Positions 1-8,502 are shown, counted from the stretch's first letter. The stretch is DNA of 64,000 nucleotides from Neisseria musculi (GCF_014297595.2 NZ_CP060414.2:372001-436000), one strand, 5' to 3'. The notes: generated by a model from the letters alone, not told the origin. Translations and numbers: made by a program.

Positions 1-39
1 GTGGAAAACACCGTGCGCCTGATGAGCCCGCTGCTGTGA
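1..39 (+). CDS. C-terminal end of an unidentified protein (partial)
   Basis: The first 39 bases read in frame 1 as the last 12 codons of a protein (ending in LMSPLL) followed by TGA. An inverted DUS hairpin follows 12 bases later, as expected after a gene end. The fragment is too short to name a family. Confidence 0.45.
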   Translation: MENTVRLMSPLL

Positions 40-51
40 TGCAGAAGTGTC

Positions 52-117
52 GGCCCGGCCGTCTGAAAATATCCGGCGCGGTTTAAGCCGTGACCTATAT
101 TTTCAGACGGCCGGGCC
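52..117 (+). terminator. Inverted DUS pair, likely terminator
   Basis: A perfect 21-base stem (52-72 pairs with 97-117) containing GGCCGTCTGAAAATAT and its complement closes a loop of about 24 bases just after the upstream stop codon. Inverted DUS pairs commonly serve as transcription terminators in Neisseria. No long T run follows, so the terminator role is inferred. Confidence 0.6.
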
Positions 118-236
118 ATTGGTTTGCCGGCGCAACATGAATCTTTAACTTAATATAAATTAACCAATATTTACAAGAAAGCTTCACGCGAAGCCAACCG
201 CACCACCGTGGCTTTTCAGACATTTGAGAAGCAGGC

Positions 237-253
237 TTTTTTTTTGGGGGGGG
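237..253. repeat. T9-G8 homopolymer block in the nrdA leader
   Basis: Nine T (237-245) run directly into eight G (246-253) about 275 bases before nrdA. Apart from the NrdR boxes I see no gene in 118-526. Tracts of this kind are prone to slippage, but nothing shows that this one controls a gene. Confidence 0.5.
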
Positions 254-453
254 AGGCAGGCTGCCGCAGGGCAGGGTGCCGGTTACACCCTGTTCTCATC
301 GGCAGGCAAGATATTGTTTTGCAGCGGCAAACTGTTTTCAGAGAGGTTTCAAGCACAAACCGACAAACGGACACGTTAGCGGTGTGTGCGGCAGAGAGGG
401 GGGTGCAGAACTGCATTACAGGCGGCTTGTCAAGACTGGTAGTGTTTTTTGAA

Positions 454-501
454 ATACTGTATATTGTGTTTCTCTTGATGCAATACTACCGTATCTTGTG
501 T
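454..501 (+). promoter_or_regulatory. Two candidate NrdR boxes upstream of nrdA
   Basis: Two related 16-mers, ATACTGTATATTGTGT (454-469) and CTACCGTATCTTGTGT (486-501), match at 13 of 16 positions and start 32 bases apart, three helical turns. NrdR represses ribonucleotide reductase genes by binding paired AT-rich 16-bp boxes at this spacing, typically ending in TGTGT. The second box lies 26 bases before the nrdA start codon, so binding would block transcription. The regulator gene is not in the window. Confidence 0.65.
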
Positions 502-526
502 TTTTGCCCCATTTTAGGATAAGCCG

Positions 527-2806
527 ATGAACGCACCAACCAACCTGAAAGTAACCAAGCGCGACGGGCGTTTGGAAGAGATTGATCTGTATAAAATCCA
601 CCGCGTGATCAACTGGGCGGCGGAAGGGTTGAACAATGTTTCCGTATCACAGGTGGAGCTGAAGTCGCATATCCAGTTTTACAACGGCATCCGCACAGAC
701 GACATTCACGAAACCATCATCAAGGCCGCCGCCGACCTGATTTCCCAGGATACCCCCGATTACCAGTATCTGGCCGCCCGGTTGGCGGTTTTCCACCTGC
801 GCAAAATCGCCTACGGCCGATTCGAGCCGCCGCACCTTTATGATCATGTTGCCAAACTTGCCGAAGCGGGAAAATACGACCGCCATCTGCTGGCCGATTA
901 CAGCCGGAAAGAGTTTGACGAACTGAACGCCTATATCGACCACAACCGCGATATGGCTTTCTCTTACGGCGCGGTCAAACAGCTTGAAGGTAAATATTTG
1001 GTGCAAAACCGCGTTACCCGCCAAATCTACGAAACCCCGCAGTTTCTGTATGTATTGGTGGCAATGTGTCTGTTTGCCAAATATCCGAAAGCTACCCGCC
1101 TGGATTATGTGAAACGCTTTTATGATGCCGTTTCCACCTTCAAAATTTCCCTGCCCACGCCGATTATGAGCGGCGTGCGTACACCCACGCGCCAGTTTTC
1201 AAGCTGTGTGTTGATTGAGTGCGACGACAGCCTCGATTCCATCAATGCCACCACCAGCGCAATTGTGAAATACGTTTCCCAACGCGCCGGCATCGGCATC
1301 AATGCCGGCCGTATCCGCGGCTTGGGCAGCGAAATCCGCGGCGGCGAAGCGCAGCACACCGGCTGTATTCCGTTTTTCAAAATGTTTCAGGCGGCCGTTA
1401 AATCCTGCTCGCAAGGCGGCGTGCGCGGCGGTGCGGCCACCTTGTTCTACCCCTTGTGGCACATCGAAGTAGAAAGCCTGCTGGTGTTGAAAAACAACCG
1501 CGGTGTGGAAGACAACCGTGTGCGCCACCTCGATTACGGTGTGCAGATTAACCGCCTGCTCTACACCCGTCTGATTAAAGGTGGTGATATCGCCTTGTTT
1601 TCACCGCACGAAGTGCCCGGCCTCTATGATGCTTTTTTTGCCGATCAAGACGAATTCGAGCGGCTCTATATCCAATACGAGCAAGACCCCGCCGTCCGCA
1701 AGCGCGTGGTGCCCGCCACCGAGCTGTTTTCGCTGCTGATGCAGGAACGCGCCGGCACCGGCCGCGTTTATATCCAAAATGTCGACCACTGCAACACCCA
1801 CAGCCCGTTCGACCCGAAAGCGGCACCGGTGCGCCAGTCTAACTTATGCCTGGAAATCGCGCTGCCGACCAAACCCTTAAACGACATCAACGATGAAAAC
1901 GGCGAAATTGCCCTGTGTACCCTGTCGGCTTTCAATCTCGGCGCGTTGGAGAGTTTGGACGAGCTCGAAAATCTGGCCGATTTGGCCGTGCGCGCGCTCG
2001 ATGCCCTGCTGGATTACCAAGATTATCCCGTTAAAGCTGCCCGCCACGCTACCATGAACCGCCGCACCCTCGGCATCGGCGTGATCAACTATGCCTACTA
2101 TCTGGCCAAAAACGGCATGAAATACAGTGATGATTCCGCTATTGCCTTAACCCACCGCACCTTTGAAGCGGTTCAGTATTACCTGCTCAAAGCCTCGGTG
2201 AAACTTGCCCAAGAATCCGGTGCCTGCCCGGCGTTTAACGAAACCACCTATGCGCAAGGCAAGCTGCCCATCGACACCTATAAAAAAGATTTGGACAGCG
2301 TCTGCCAAGAGCCGCTGCACCTTGATTGGGAAGGCCTGCGCGCCGACATCGTCAAACACGGCCTGCGCAACTCCACCCTGACCGCACTGATGCCGTCTGA
2401 AACCAGCTCCCAAATCGCCAACGCCACCAACGGCATCGAGCCGCCGCGCGGGCTGGTTTCCGTCAAAGCCTCGAAAGACGGCATTTTGAAACAGGTGGTG
2501 CCGGAATTCGAGCGGCTGAAAAACCAATACGAACTGTTGTGGCAGATGCCCTCCAATGACGGCTATTTGAAACTGGTGGGCGTGATGCAGAAATTTGTCG
2601 ATCAGGCCGTTTCTGCCAACACCGCCTACGATCCGCAACGCTTCGAAGGCGGCCGCGTGCCGATGAAACAGCTGCTGAAAGATTTGCTCACCGCCTACAA
2701 ATTCGGTCTGAAAACCCTGTATTACCACAATACCCGGGACGGCGCAGACGATACGCAGACCGATTTGCAGGACGATGGCTGCGCAGGCGGGGCGTGTAAG
2801 ATTTGA
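527..2806 (+). CDS. nrdA: Class Ia ribonucleoside-diphosphate reductase, alpha subunit
   Basis: Reduces ribonucleoside diphosphates to deoxyribonucleotides, with NrdB supplying the radical. At 759 residues it has almost exactly the E. coli NrdA length. An N-terminal ATP-cone (about residues 5-95) is followed by the catalytic barrel: C227 and C464 fit the active-site disulfide pair, C441 in NLCLE the thiyl-radical cysteine, with N439 and E443 beside it. The C-terminal tail ends in DDGCAGGACKI, carrying the two cysteines re-reduced by thioredoxin or glutaredoxin. The start follows an AGGA ribosome site and two candidate NrdR boxes. nrdB follows after a DUS palindrome. Confidence 0.97.
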   Translation: MNAPTNLKVTKRDGRLEEIDLYKIHRVINWAAEGLNNVSVSQVELKSHIQFYNGIRTDDIHETIIKAAADLISQDTPDYQYLAARLAVFHLRKIAYGRFEPPHLYDHVAKLAEAGKYDRHLLADYSRKEFDELNAYIDHNRDMAFSYGAVKQLEGKYLVQNRVTRQIYETPQFLYVLVAMCLFAKYPKATRLDYVKRFYDAVSTFKISLPTPIMSGVRTPTRQFSSCVLIECDDSLDSINATTSAIVKYVSQRAGIGINAGRIRGLGSEIRGGEAQHTGCIPFFKMFQAAVKSCSQGGVRGGAATLFYPLWHIEVESLLVLKNNRGVEDNRVRHLDYGVQINRLLYTRLIKGGDIALFSPHEVPGLYDAFFADQDEFERLYIQYEQDPAVRKRVVPATELFSLLMQERAGTGRVYIQNVDHCNTHSPFDPKAAPVRQSNLCLEIALPTKPLNDINDENGEIALCTLSAFNLGALESLDELENLADLAVRALDALLDYQDYPVKAARHATMNRRTLGIGVINYAYYLAKNGMKYSDDSAIALTHRTFEAVQYYLLKASVKLAQESGACPAFNETTYAQGKLPIDTYKKDLDSVCQEPLHLDWEGLRADIVKHGLRNSTLTALMPSETSSQIANATNGIEPPRGLVSVKASKDGILKQVVPEFERLKNQYELLWQMPSNDGYLKLVGVMQKFVDQAVSANTAYDPQRFEGGRVPMKQLLKDLLTAYKFGLKTLYYHNTRDGADDTQTDLQDDGCAGGACKI

Positions 2807-2840
2807 TGTGTGTTAAGAAATCAACATTGCCGGCCTAATA

Positions 2841-2870
2841 TTTTCAGACGGCCTTAAGGCCGTCTGAAAA
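2841..2870 (+). terminator. Perfect 30-base DUS palindrome between nrdA and nrdB
   Basis: TTTTCAGACGGCCTTAA and its exact complement form a continuous palindrome of 30 bases with no loop beyond the central TTAA. It sits 35 bases after the nrdA stop. It could terminate or attenuate transcription and so set the nrdA to nrdB ratio; that effect is inferred. Confidence 0.6.
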
Positions 2871-2917
2871 CCCGAAACAATCTTCTGTAAATTTAAAACC
2901 TTAAAGAGAGTTCTGCC

Positions 2918-4072
2918 ATGTCTTGCGAACACTTGGTCATGCAATACAGCACCTTCAGCAAAGAAAAAAACAACGCCTTAACCGAGCCGATGTTTTTCGG
3001 CCAGCCGGTGAATGTGGCACGTTACGACCAACAGAAATACGAAATTTTTGAAAAACTGATTGAGAAACAATTGTCGTTTTTCTGGCGGCCGGAAGAAATC
3101 GATGTGTCGCGTGACCGCATCGATTACCAAAACCTGCCGGATCATGAAAAACACATCTTTATCAGCAATTTGAAATACCAAACCCTGCTCGATTCGATTC
3201 AGGGCAGAAGCCCCAATGTGGCAATGCTGCCGTTGGTGTCGATTCCCGAGTTGGAAACCTGGATTGAAACCTGGAGTTTTTCCGAGACCATCCACTCGCG
3301 CAGCTACACCCACATTATCCGCAATATCGTCAACGACCCCTCTATCGTGTTTGACGATATTGTCGATAACGCCTATATCATCGCCCGTGCCGAAGACATA
3401 GCCTGCTACTACGATGATTTGATTGAATATACCCAATATTACAACCTCTTAGGGGAGGGCGAACACAGGGTCAACGGCAAAACCGTGCGCGTGAGCCTGC
3501 GCGAGTTGAAGAAGAAGTTGTATTTATGTCTGATGTGTGTAAACGTGCTGGAGGCCATTCGGTTTTATGTATCGTTTGCCTGCTCGTTTGCCTTTGCCGA
3601 ACGCGAGCTGATGGAGGGCAACGCCAAAATCATCAAACTGATTGCGCGCGATGAAGCCCTGCACCTTACCGGTACGCAACACATGATTAATCTGATGCGC
3701 AGCGGTGCCGATGATGCCGAGATGGCGGAAATCGCCGCCGAATTGGAGCAGGAATGTTTCGAGCTGTTTAAAAAAGCAGCCCTGCAAGAAAAAGAATGGG
3801 CCCAATACCTGTTTAAAGACGGCTCGATGATCGGCCTGAATAAAGAAATTCTCAGCCAATACGTTGATTATATTACCAACCTCCGTATGCAGGCGGTGGG
3901 TTTGAAGCCGGCATTTGAAAACGCTTCGCAAAACCCGATTCCGTGGATTAATGCGTGGCTGTCGTCTGACAATGTGCAGGTGGCGCCGCAGGAAGTGGAA
4001 ATTTCGTCTTATCTGATCGGGCAAATCGATGCCGAAGTGAATGCCGAGGATTTGGGCGATTTCGAGCTTTAA
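2918..4072 (+). CDS. nrdB: Class Ia ribonucleoside-diphosphate reductase, beta subunit
   Basis: Holds the di-iron centre and stable tyrosyl radical that NrdA uses for catalysis. At 384 residues it aligns with E. coli NrdB (376) at a constant offset of eight: ligands D92, E123, H126, E212, E246 and H249, and radical tyrosine Y130 within SETIHSRSY. The start chosen follows an AGAG ribosome site. A small ferredoxin gene lies downstream, as in enterobacterial nrdAB-yfaE. Confidence 0.96.
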   Translation: MSCEHLVMQYSTFSKEKNNALTEPMFFGQPVNVARYDQQKYEIFEKLIEKQLSFFWRPEEIDVSRDRIDYQNLPDHEKHIFISNLKYQTLLDSIQGRSPNVAMLPLVSIPELETWIETWSFSETIHSRSYTHIIRNIVNDPSIVFDDIVDNAYIIARAEDIACYYDDLIEYTQYYNLLGEGEHRVNGKTVRVSLRELKKKLYLCLMCVNVLEAIRFYVSFACSFAFAERELMEGNAKIIKLIARDEALHLTGTQHMINLMRSGADDAEMAEIAAELEQECFELFKKAALQEKEWAQYLFKDGSMIGLNKEILSQYVDYITNLRMQAVGLKPAFENASQNPIPWINAWLSSDNVQVAPQEVEISSYLIGQIDAEVNAEDLGDFEL

Positions 4073-4089
4073 TATTTATTATGGCAAAC

Positions 4090-4137
4090 AAGGCCGTCTG
4101 AAAATTGCGGATTGTGCCGCAGATGTTCAGACGGCTT
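4090..4137 (+). terminator. Inverted DUS pair after nrdB
   Basis: AAGGCCGTCTGAA (from 4090) pairs with TTCAGACGGCTT (4126-4137) across a loop of about 23 bases. It lies 18 bases after the nrdB stop. One mismatch in the stem makes it weaker than its neighbours. Confidence 0.45.
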
Positions 4138-4212
4138 GAAATTTTTGCCGGTTTCTTGATTGGCCGTCTGAAAACAATGCGGCAAACAGGCCGCACAAGC
4201 GGAATTTCTTTT

Positions 4213-4509
4213 ATGGTTTTCATCACCACGCGCGATAAGGTTTTCGAGCTTCGGCAGGAGGAAACCCTGTTGGAAGGGCTGGAGCGCACCGGCCATGAAA
4301 TCGAATATCAATGCCGCAGCGGCTATTGCGGCTCATGCCGTATGAAAATCGTATCGGGCAGGGTGGAGTATGATAACTTTCCGCTGGCGTTTATTGCGCC
4401 GGGTGAAATTTTGCCGTGCTGTTGCCGTGTTACCGAGGCGGTGGAAGTAGATTGCGGTATGCGTGTGCAGGAGCCGGATTTGTTTGACGTGGATTTGTTT
4501 GAAGAATAG
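4213..4509 (+). CDS. yfaE: YfaE-like 2Fe-2S ferredoxin for NrdB cofactor maintenance
   Basis: A 98-residue plant-type ferredoxin. C34, C39 and C42 (YQCRSGYCGSC) plus a later cysteine in LPCCC provide the four ligands of a 2Fe-2S cluster. In enterobacteria YfaE, encoded beside nrdAB, feeds electrons to rebuild the diferric tyrosyl cofactor of NrdB, and position and size match here. A longer frame starts at 4105, but those 36 residues overlap the DUS repeats and show no family resemblance, so ATG 4213 is preferred. The acidic tail is typical. Confidence 0.85.
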   Translation: MVFITTRDKVFELRQEETLLEGLERTGHEIEYQCRSGYCGSCRMKIVSGRVEYDNFPLAFIAPGEILPCCCRVTEAVEVDCGMRVQEPDLFDVDLFEE

Positions 4510-4549
4510 CTGCAAGCCGGTATCTCAATATTGTTTTTATAAAAATTAT

Positions 4550-5269
4550 GGGGCTGTACTAGATAACTAGGGAAATTTAACTTCAGGTTAGAATAATCCC
4601 TATGAGAAAAAGTCGTTTAAGTCAGTACAAGCAAAACAAACTGATTGAACTATTTGTTGCAGGTGTTACCGCCCGCACAGCGGCGCAATTAGTTAGCGTC
4701 AATAAAAATACCGCTGCCTATTACTTCCACCGTTTGCGCTTACTTATCTATCACAACAGCCCGCATCTGGAAATGCTTGATGGTGAAGTAGAAGTTGATG
4801 AAAGCTATTTTGGCGGACAACGCAAAGGCAAACGTGGTCGCGGTGCGGCTGGCAAAGTGGCTGTATTCGGGCTTTTGAAGCGTAATGGTAAGGTTTACAC
4901 CGTTGCCGTACCCAATACACAAACTGCGACTTTATTGCCAATTATCCGCGAGCAAGTGAAGCCTGATAGCATTGTTTATACCGATTGTTACAAAAGTTAT
5001 GACGTTCTTGATGTGAGCGAATTTTCACATTTTCGGATCAATCACAGCACACATTTTGCTGAGCGACAAAATCACATTAACGGAATTGAGAACTTTTGGA
5101 ACCAAGCAAAACGCCATTTACGCAAGTTTAACGGCATTCCCAAAGAGCATTTTGAACTGTATTTGAAAGAGTGTGAATGGCGTTTTAACAACAGTGAGAT
5201 AAAATTTCAAATTTCTATTTTAAAACAATTAGTAAAGCAGGATTTGTTCTAGTTATCTAGGACAGCCCC
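4550..5269 (+). mobile_element. IS1595-family (IS1016-like) insertion sequence, copy 1
   Basis: A 720-bp element. Its 21-base terminal inverted repeats start GGGGCTGTACTAGATAACTAG on the left and end with the complement of GGGGCTGTCCTAGATAACTAG, one mismatch. It is flanked by a perfect 8-bp duplication, AAAATTAT (4542-4549 and 5270-5277), the size expected for IS1595-family elements. It carries one transposase gene. A near-identical copy in opposite orientation lies at 50572-51291. The intact duplication suggests recent insertion. Confidence 0.93.
4602..5252 (+). CDS. IS1595-family transposase
   Basis: A 216-residue DDE transposase of the IS1016 type that moves the surrounding element. Catalytic residues fit D66 (VDESYFGG), D128 (VYTDCYKSY) and E163 (GIENFWNQAKRH). 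A short HTH-like region lies near residues 20-45. It appears intact and differs from the second copy at only one residue visible here (F versus L in the KEH-ELY segment near the C-terminus). Confidence 0.93.
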   Translation: MRKSRLSQYKQNKLIELFVAGVTARTAAQLVSVNKNTAAYYFHRLRLLIYHNSPHLEMLDGEVEVDESYFGGQRKGKRGRGAAGKVAVFGLLKRNGKVYTVAVPNTQTATLLPIIREQVKPDSIVYTDCYKSYDVLDVSEFSHFRINHSTHFAERQNHINGIENFWNQAKRHLRKFNGIPKEHFELYLKECEWRFNNSEIKFQISILKQLVKQDLF

Positions 5270-5402
5270 AAAATTATTTTATTGTGGCGGATTAAAGTTG
5301 AAGCGGATAGCGTATTACCCATTTTGCCGTGTTGAGCCCTGCTGTACTGCATCGGTTGAAATGCAATCCGCTCCGTTATTGCTGGCATACCAAACAATCC
5401 AC

Positions 5403-5453
5403 GGCTGAAGCTTTTGCCCAATCCAAAAAACATCACAAGAAGTTTATTTGCCG
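5403..5453 (-). repeat. Small dispersed repeat, copy 1 (third family)
   Basis: Read on the minus strand it contains GGCAAATAAACTTCTTGTG, then a T-rich stretch and GCTTCAGCC. Similar sequence lies at 55798-55849 and 60731-60780. The function is unknown. Confidence 0.5.
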
Positions 5454-5454
5454 T

Positions 5455-5545
5455 TATTCCCGCCTGTGCAGGAATCTAAACGCTTGGCATTCCACAGCCG
5501 TTGGCTTAATCCATACTTCAATATTTTCATCTGTATTCCCGTTTG
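5455..5545 (+). repeat. dRS3/NIME-like repeat segment
   Basis: ATTCCCGCCTGTGCAGGAAT fits the dRS3 pattern ATTCCC-N8-GGGAAT with one mismatch. A core containing TTCAATATTTTCATCTG follows, then a second ATTCCCG. The core resembles segments at 58683-58770 and 60555-60650, as in neisserial intergenic mosaic elements, where repeats are flanked by dRS3 copies. Confidence 0.45.
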
Positions 5546-5821
5546 GGCATAACGGTATTTCTGCCTTTCAGACAGCATGAAGATATTTTTCAAAGACTTC
5601 CGGCTGGCTTGTTGGAAATATGCGGCCGGCCGAATTCTGAACAGAGAGGGGAGGGGCTGTCGACAACTGCCCCGCGTTTCATTTCATTCATGCCGCCGGC
5701 CACGCGCTTTCAGACGGCCGTGGTTGATGCACTCCGTTCGGTAAACCGAAGTAAAAAAGCTGCCGTTTTAAACGGGGATGGCGTAATTTTATGTTAATCA
5801 GACGGTAGCCGGTGATTTTAA

Positions 5822-6193
5822 GTGCTTATAATACGGCACGTTTTGATGCATTTCCCGATATGGCGAATCCGCTTGAAAACAATCACCGTGCCGGCAGGCG
5901 ATCTCAAAGCCTCCAAAGGCATGGCAGAGCTGGCAGCCATGTTCAAGCAGAAAAACATCACCTTCGCGCAAACCGAATTCGCCGCCAACGTCCCGCAAGC
6001 CGAACAGAACGCTGCCGTTGATGCCCTGCTGAAACAAGGCAATCCGCACAACTTCATCATCTTTACCAAAGGCACCACCCTTCCGGCCGGCGCGGATGCC
6101 AACAGCAAAGCTGGCGAGCATATGTATTCGTTCGACTACTCCTACCTGCTCGAATCCGCACGCGACTGGCTGTTTCAGCAGGTGAAAAAATAA
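5822..6193 (+). pseudogene. C-terminal fragment of an unidentified protein, possibly alpha/beta hydrolase
   Basis: The frame encodes 123 residues; the first 20 or so look like out-of-context sequence. From KASKGMAEL onward the peptide is well behaved and soluble, ending in GEHMYSFDYSYLLESARDWLFQQ. That ending, with a histidine before an aromatic stretch, recalls the C-terminus of alpha/beta hydrolases, but I cannot confirm a family. No start with a good ribosome site is seen and IS debris lies upstream, so a 5'-truncated gene is the likeliest reading. Confidence 0.4.
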
Positions 6194-6280
6194 CAGCGGA
6201 AACGTTGGTATAGATAAAGCAAGACAGTGTATCGAAGCATCAACGCTGCTTGTATCCAATTGGCAACAAACCAAACCGTG

Positions 6281-6304
6281 CCCTGCTTTTGCAGGGTATT
6301 TTTG
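6281..6304 (+). terminator. Intrinsic terminator-like hairpin
   Basis: CCCTGC-TTTT-GCAGGG followed by TATTTTT forms a six-pair stem with a U-rich tail, 88 bases after the gene fragment. The surrounding 55 or so bases closely resemble 27485-27545, which includes a similar hairpin. Confidence 0.6.
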
Positions 6305-6524
6305 TATTCGGCATTGTTTATCGCGCCGGATCGGCAGGCTGTGTGCCCAATGGTTGCTTTGATGTGGTGTTTGACTGGTTCTGCAGCCCCTTGCTTTTTG
6401 ATACAGGAGATGCAATGAGTGGGTTTTGCAGACATCTTGGTTCGGGTGACTTCGGCGCTACTGTTCTTAAACGGAGCAAAACCGATAAACCAGATGCAGA
6501 ACCGACAGTATAAAGCGGCGCGAA

Positions 6525-6592
6525 CTTTGGCACCTTTTCGGGGCATCTTTGACACCAAGCCAACCGCAACTATCAGTCAGAACTTTGGCACC
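6525..6592 (+). promoter_or_regulatory. Right-end transposase binding sites (R1-R3 candidates)
   Basis: CTTTGGCACC (6525), CTTTGACACC (6547) and CTTTGGCACC (6583) repeat at spacings of 22 and 36 bases. The inverted form, GGTGTCAAAG-like, occurs three times at the other end. In Mu, MuA binds three sites at each end with R1 and R2 about 22 bases apart. Confidence 0.7.
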
Positions 6593-6608
6593 ATACCAGC
6601 GAGGCACG

Positions 6609-7443
6609 TTAATCAAACTTAAAAATCATATTATCCTCATACCCCACCTTTTTGGCTATCTCGGTTATCAATTTAACTGAAGTTACCCCATCAAACACCG
6701 TCCATTCGATGGGCCGGTATTGCTCTAAAAAATCCAGATAATCCATAAGCTCGCTGCGTGTGCTGCTGAAGAACACGAAAGGCGGGCGTACCAAGCGCAT
6801 AAGCTGAAGAAACCGAACCATGCCGAAGTAGTGCTTGTTGGCATACATGCCCTGCATGGTCGATACATACGGCGGGTCGAGTACCAGCAGAGTTCGCGGC
6901 TTGTCGATATACTGCGGCACCAGGGTTTGAAACGGTTGGGAAACAATCTCTAGTCCCCTTAAGTAATCTTGCGCATCGGGATAATCGCTGCGGCGGATGC
7001 CGTTATACATATGCTTGTCGAAAAACTCGGCCATGGTGCCGGCCTGATTGCTGCTGAGCAGCAGCCACGAACGCAGGCAGTTTAGGTCTTTGTAGCCGTT
7101 GAAATTCCGAATAGCGGCGACAACCCGGGACTGGGTCGGTTTGTCCAAATGTTTATCGCGGGGATAATCGGCCAATACGGCGGCGAGTGTCTGCCGCAGG
7201 CGGTTGGTGTCGGGGATATGGCGCAAACGTTCGGTGTAGCCGTCAAAGTCGTTATAGACAACGCGGGCGGCGGGTTTGGTGTGTTTGGCAACATGCGCCG
7301 GCAGGACGCTGCCGCCGAATGCGTCCACGATAGTCCAGCCCGCACCGTCGGCGGGGGATAGGGTTCAAGGCCGTCTGAAAGGCTTTGACAAAGTTGCGTT
7401 TCTGCCCGACAAAGGGCAAGAGGGCTTTGGTGTAATGGGTCAT
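6609..7443 (-). pseudogene. Phage DNA adenine methyltransferase, frameshifted
   Basis: A Dam-like N6-adenine methyltransferase. The N-terminal PFVGQKRNF segment (SAM-binding region) and VDAFGGSVL lie in different frames; the catalytic DPPY motif is in VLDPPYVS and the C-terminus looks complete. The frames meet at a run of five G on the plus strand (7353-7357), where one base fewer would restore one frame of about 277 codons. ATG 7443 is the proposed start; a TTG at 7482 directly after the Dcm stop is an alternative. No restriction partner is adjacent, so it was probably an orphan modification enzyme. Likely inactive as written. Confidence 0.8.
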
Positions 7444-7482
7444 AGACAGCAGGCGCTCGCGGCGCTCTGCCTTATCGGTCAA

Positions 7483-8319
7483 TCAGAATGTGGTGATGAG
7501 TTTTTCAGCGATCCAACATGCGATTTGCGGCACAACGGCGTTTCCGGCAGCCCGAGCTTCTGCAAAGTCGGCCGCATCCAGTCCTTTGCAAAGCCCATTA
7601 TCTGCAACCGTTCGCCCCCGCTCAACCATCGCACCCCGTCCGTCGGCAACAGTGCAGATGTTGCTACCCGAGATGTCGATATTCGTCCCGCCGGGGAAGC
7701 CTGCAAGTAAAGTTGGGTGTGCGTCCGCCCAGGGGCTATCTGCTGCCGCCTTGCCGGCCGGTCGGTCAGCTGGTCCGGCGTCAGCCATAAACTCAATGGG
7801 GGGCATTTCTCCCAATCCGGCACCAGGAATACGCGGCGGCGTTTCGTGGGGACTCCGAAATAGCGAGCATCGAGCACGCGCCGGTATCCCAAATACCCGC
7901 ATTGGGCAAGGGACTGGACAACTGTTTGAAAGTCTTGGCCACTGTTGCTATTGAGCAGCCCCGTGACGTTTTCAAGCACCAGCCGGCGGGGCTTGAGGGC
8001 GGAAACGATGCGCATTGCGTCGAAAAACAGGCCCGTGCGCTCTCCGGCAAGGCCCGCGCCTTTTTCCTGCGGTGGATACGTCTTGGCAGGGAAATCCGCC
8101 GATGATGACGTCAGTGCGCCACAACTCGGGCAGGCAGGTACGGACATCGGTGAATTGTTTGGCGTGCGGGAATCGGTCGGCGAGCACGGCGCGTGGCACG
8201 TCGGCAATCTCGACCTGCCAGTCGGTTGTGAATCCTGCCTGCTCGAATCTGAGATCGAAGCCGCCGATGCCGGCAAACAGGCTGCCGACGGTGGGTTTTG
8301 ACGGTGCTTTTGCATCCAT
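7483..8319 (-). pseudogene. Phage DNA cytosine-5 methyltransferase, doubly frameshifted
   Basis: A Dcm-type enzyme. It shows the SAM motif LFAGIGGFD, catalytic GGFPCQD (C78), LVLENVTGLL, and the RRRVFLV region, and ends with GNAVVPQIACWIAEKL. These lie in three frames: one shift at five T (8061-8065, plus strand; one base too many) and one at CCC (7551-7553; one base too few). ATG 8319 follows AGGAAA. It sits between com and dam in the slot where Mu carries mom. As written it cannot make full-length enzyme; a homopolymer sequencing error cannot be excluded, but chromosomal genes here lack such lesions. Confidence 0.85.
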
Positions 8320-8391
8320 ATTTTCCTTTCGTACGGCATTCGGCGATGCTCTAGTCTGAAAATACGGCGCTCTGAGCACTCTGTGAAATAA

Positions 8392-8502
8392 TCAGTTAAA
8401 TGTGTTGATGGTTTTGCAATGGCGGCATTTGATTTCTACTTGGCCGCAACCTTTTGCCAACAATTTATGGCAGATTTTGCAACGTAATTCGCGGTATTCC
8501 AT
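8392..8502 (-). CDS. com: Com-like zinc-ribbon regulator of phage DNA modification
   Basis: A 36-residue protein with two CxxC pairs (RCKICHK, C8/C11, and KCRHCKT, C26/C29) spaced as in phage Mu Com, a zinc-binding protein that activates translation of the modification gene mom. It is shorter than Mu Com (62 residues) but holds the whole zinc ribbon. ATG 8502 follows GGAGTAAATGCGAT. It lies just upstream of the dcm and dam genes, as com precedes mom in Mu, which suggests it controlled them; that role is inferred. An IS21 remnant begins about 70 bases upstream and may have altered its promoter. Confidence 0.75.
   Translation of the reverse strand: MEYRELRCKICHKLLAKGCGQVEIKCRHCKTINTFN

Larger units (their letters stand above)
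5270..5821. other. Intergenic debris with small repeats
   Basis: No convincing gene is present. The stretch holds a copy of a small repeat found also near 55.8 and 60.7 kb (5403-5453, reverse orientation) and a dRS3/NIME-like segment (5455-5545). Confidence 0.5.

Noticed and set aside
208..522. 104-codon frame upstream of nrdA running through the T9-G8 block
   Set aside because: It lacks a family, a ribosome site and sensible composition, and it covers the NrdR boxes; a phase-variable leader peptide cannot be supported.
647..2728. Several long minus-strand frames opposite nrdA and similar ones opposite nrdB, ligA, parE and galU
   Set aside because: They are antisense shadows of GC-rich coding sequence, with no ribosome sites or known domains.
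6609..8319. A restriction-modification system
   Set aside because: No nuclease gene lies beside the two methyltransferases; position and Com point to phage self-modification instead.
7483..8319. Pure sequencing error as the explanation of all prophage frameshifts
   Set aside because: The prophage also shows larger deletions, tandem duplications and in-frame stops, and the chromosomal genes are clean; error remains possible only for single homopolymer sites.
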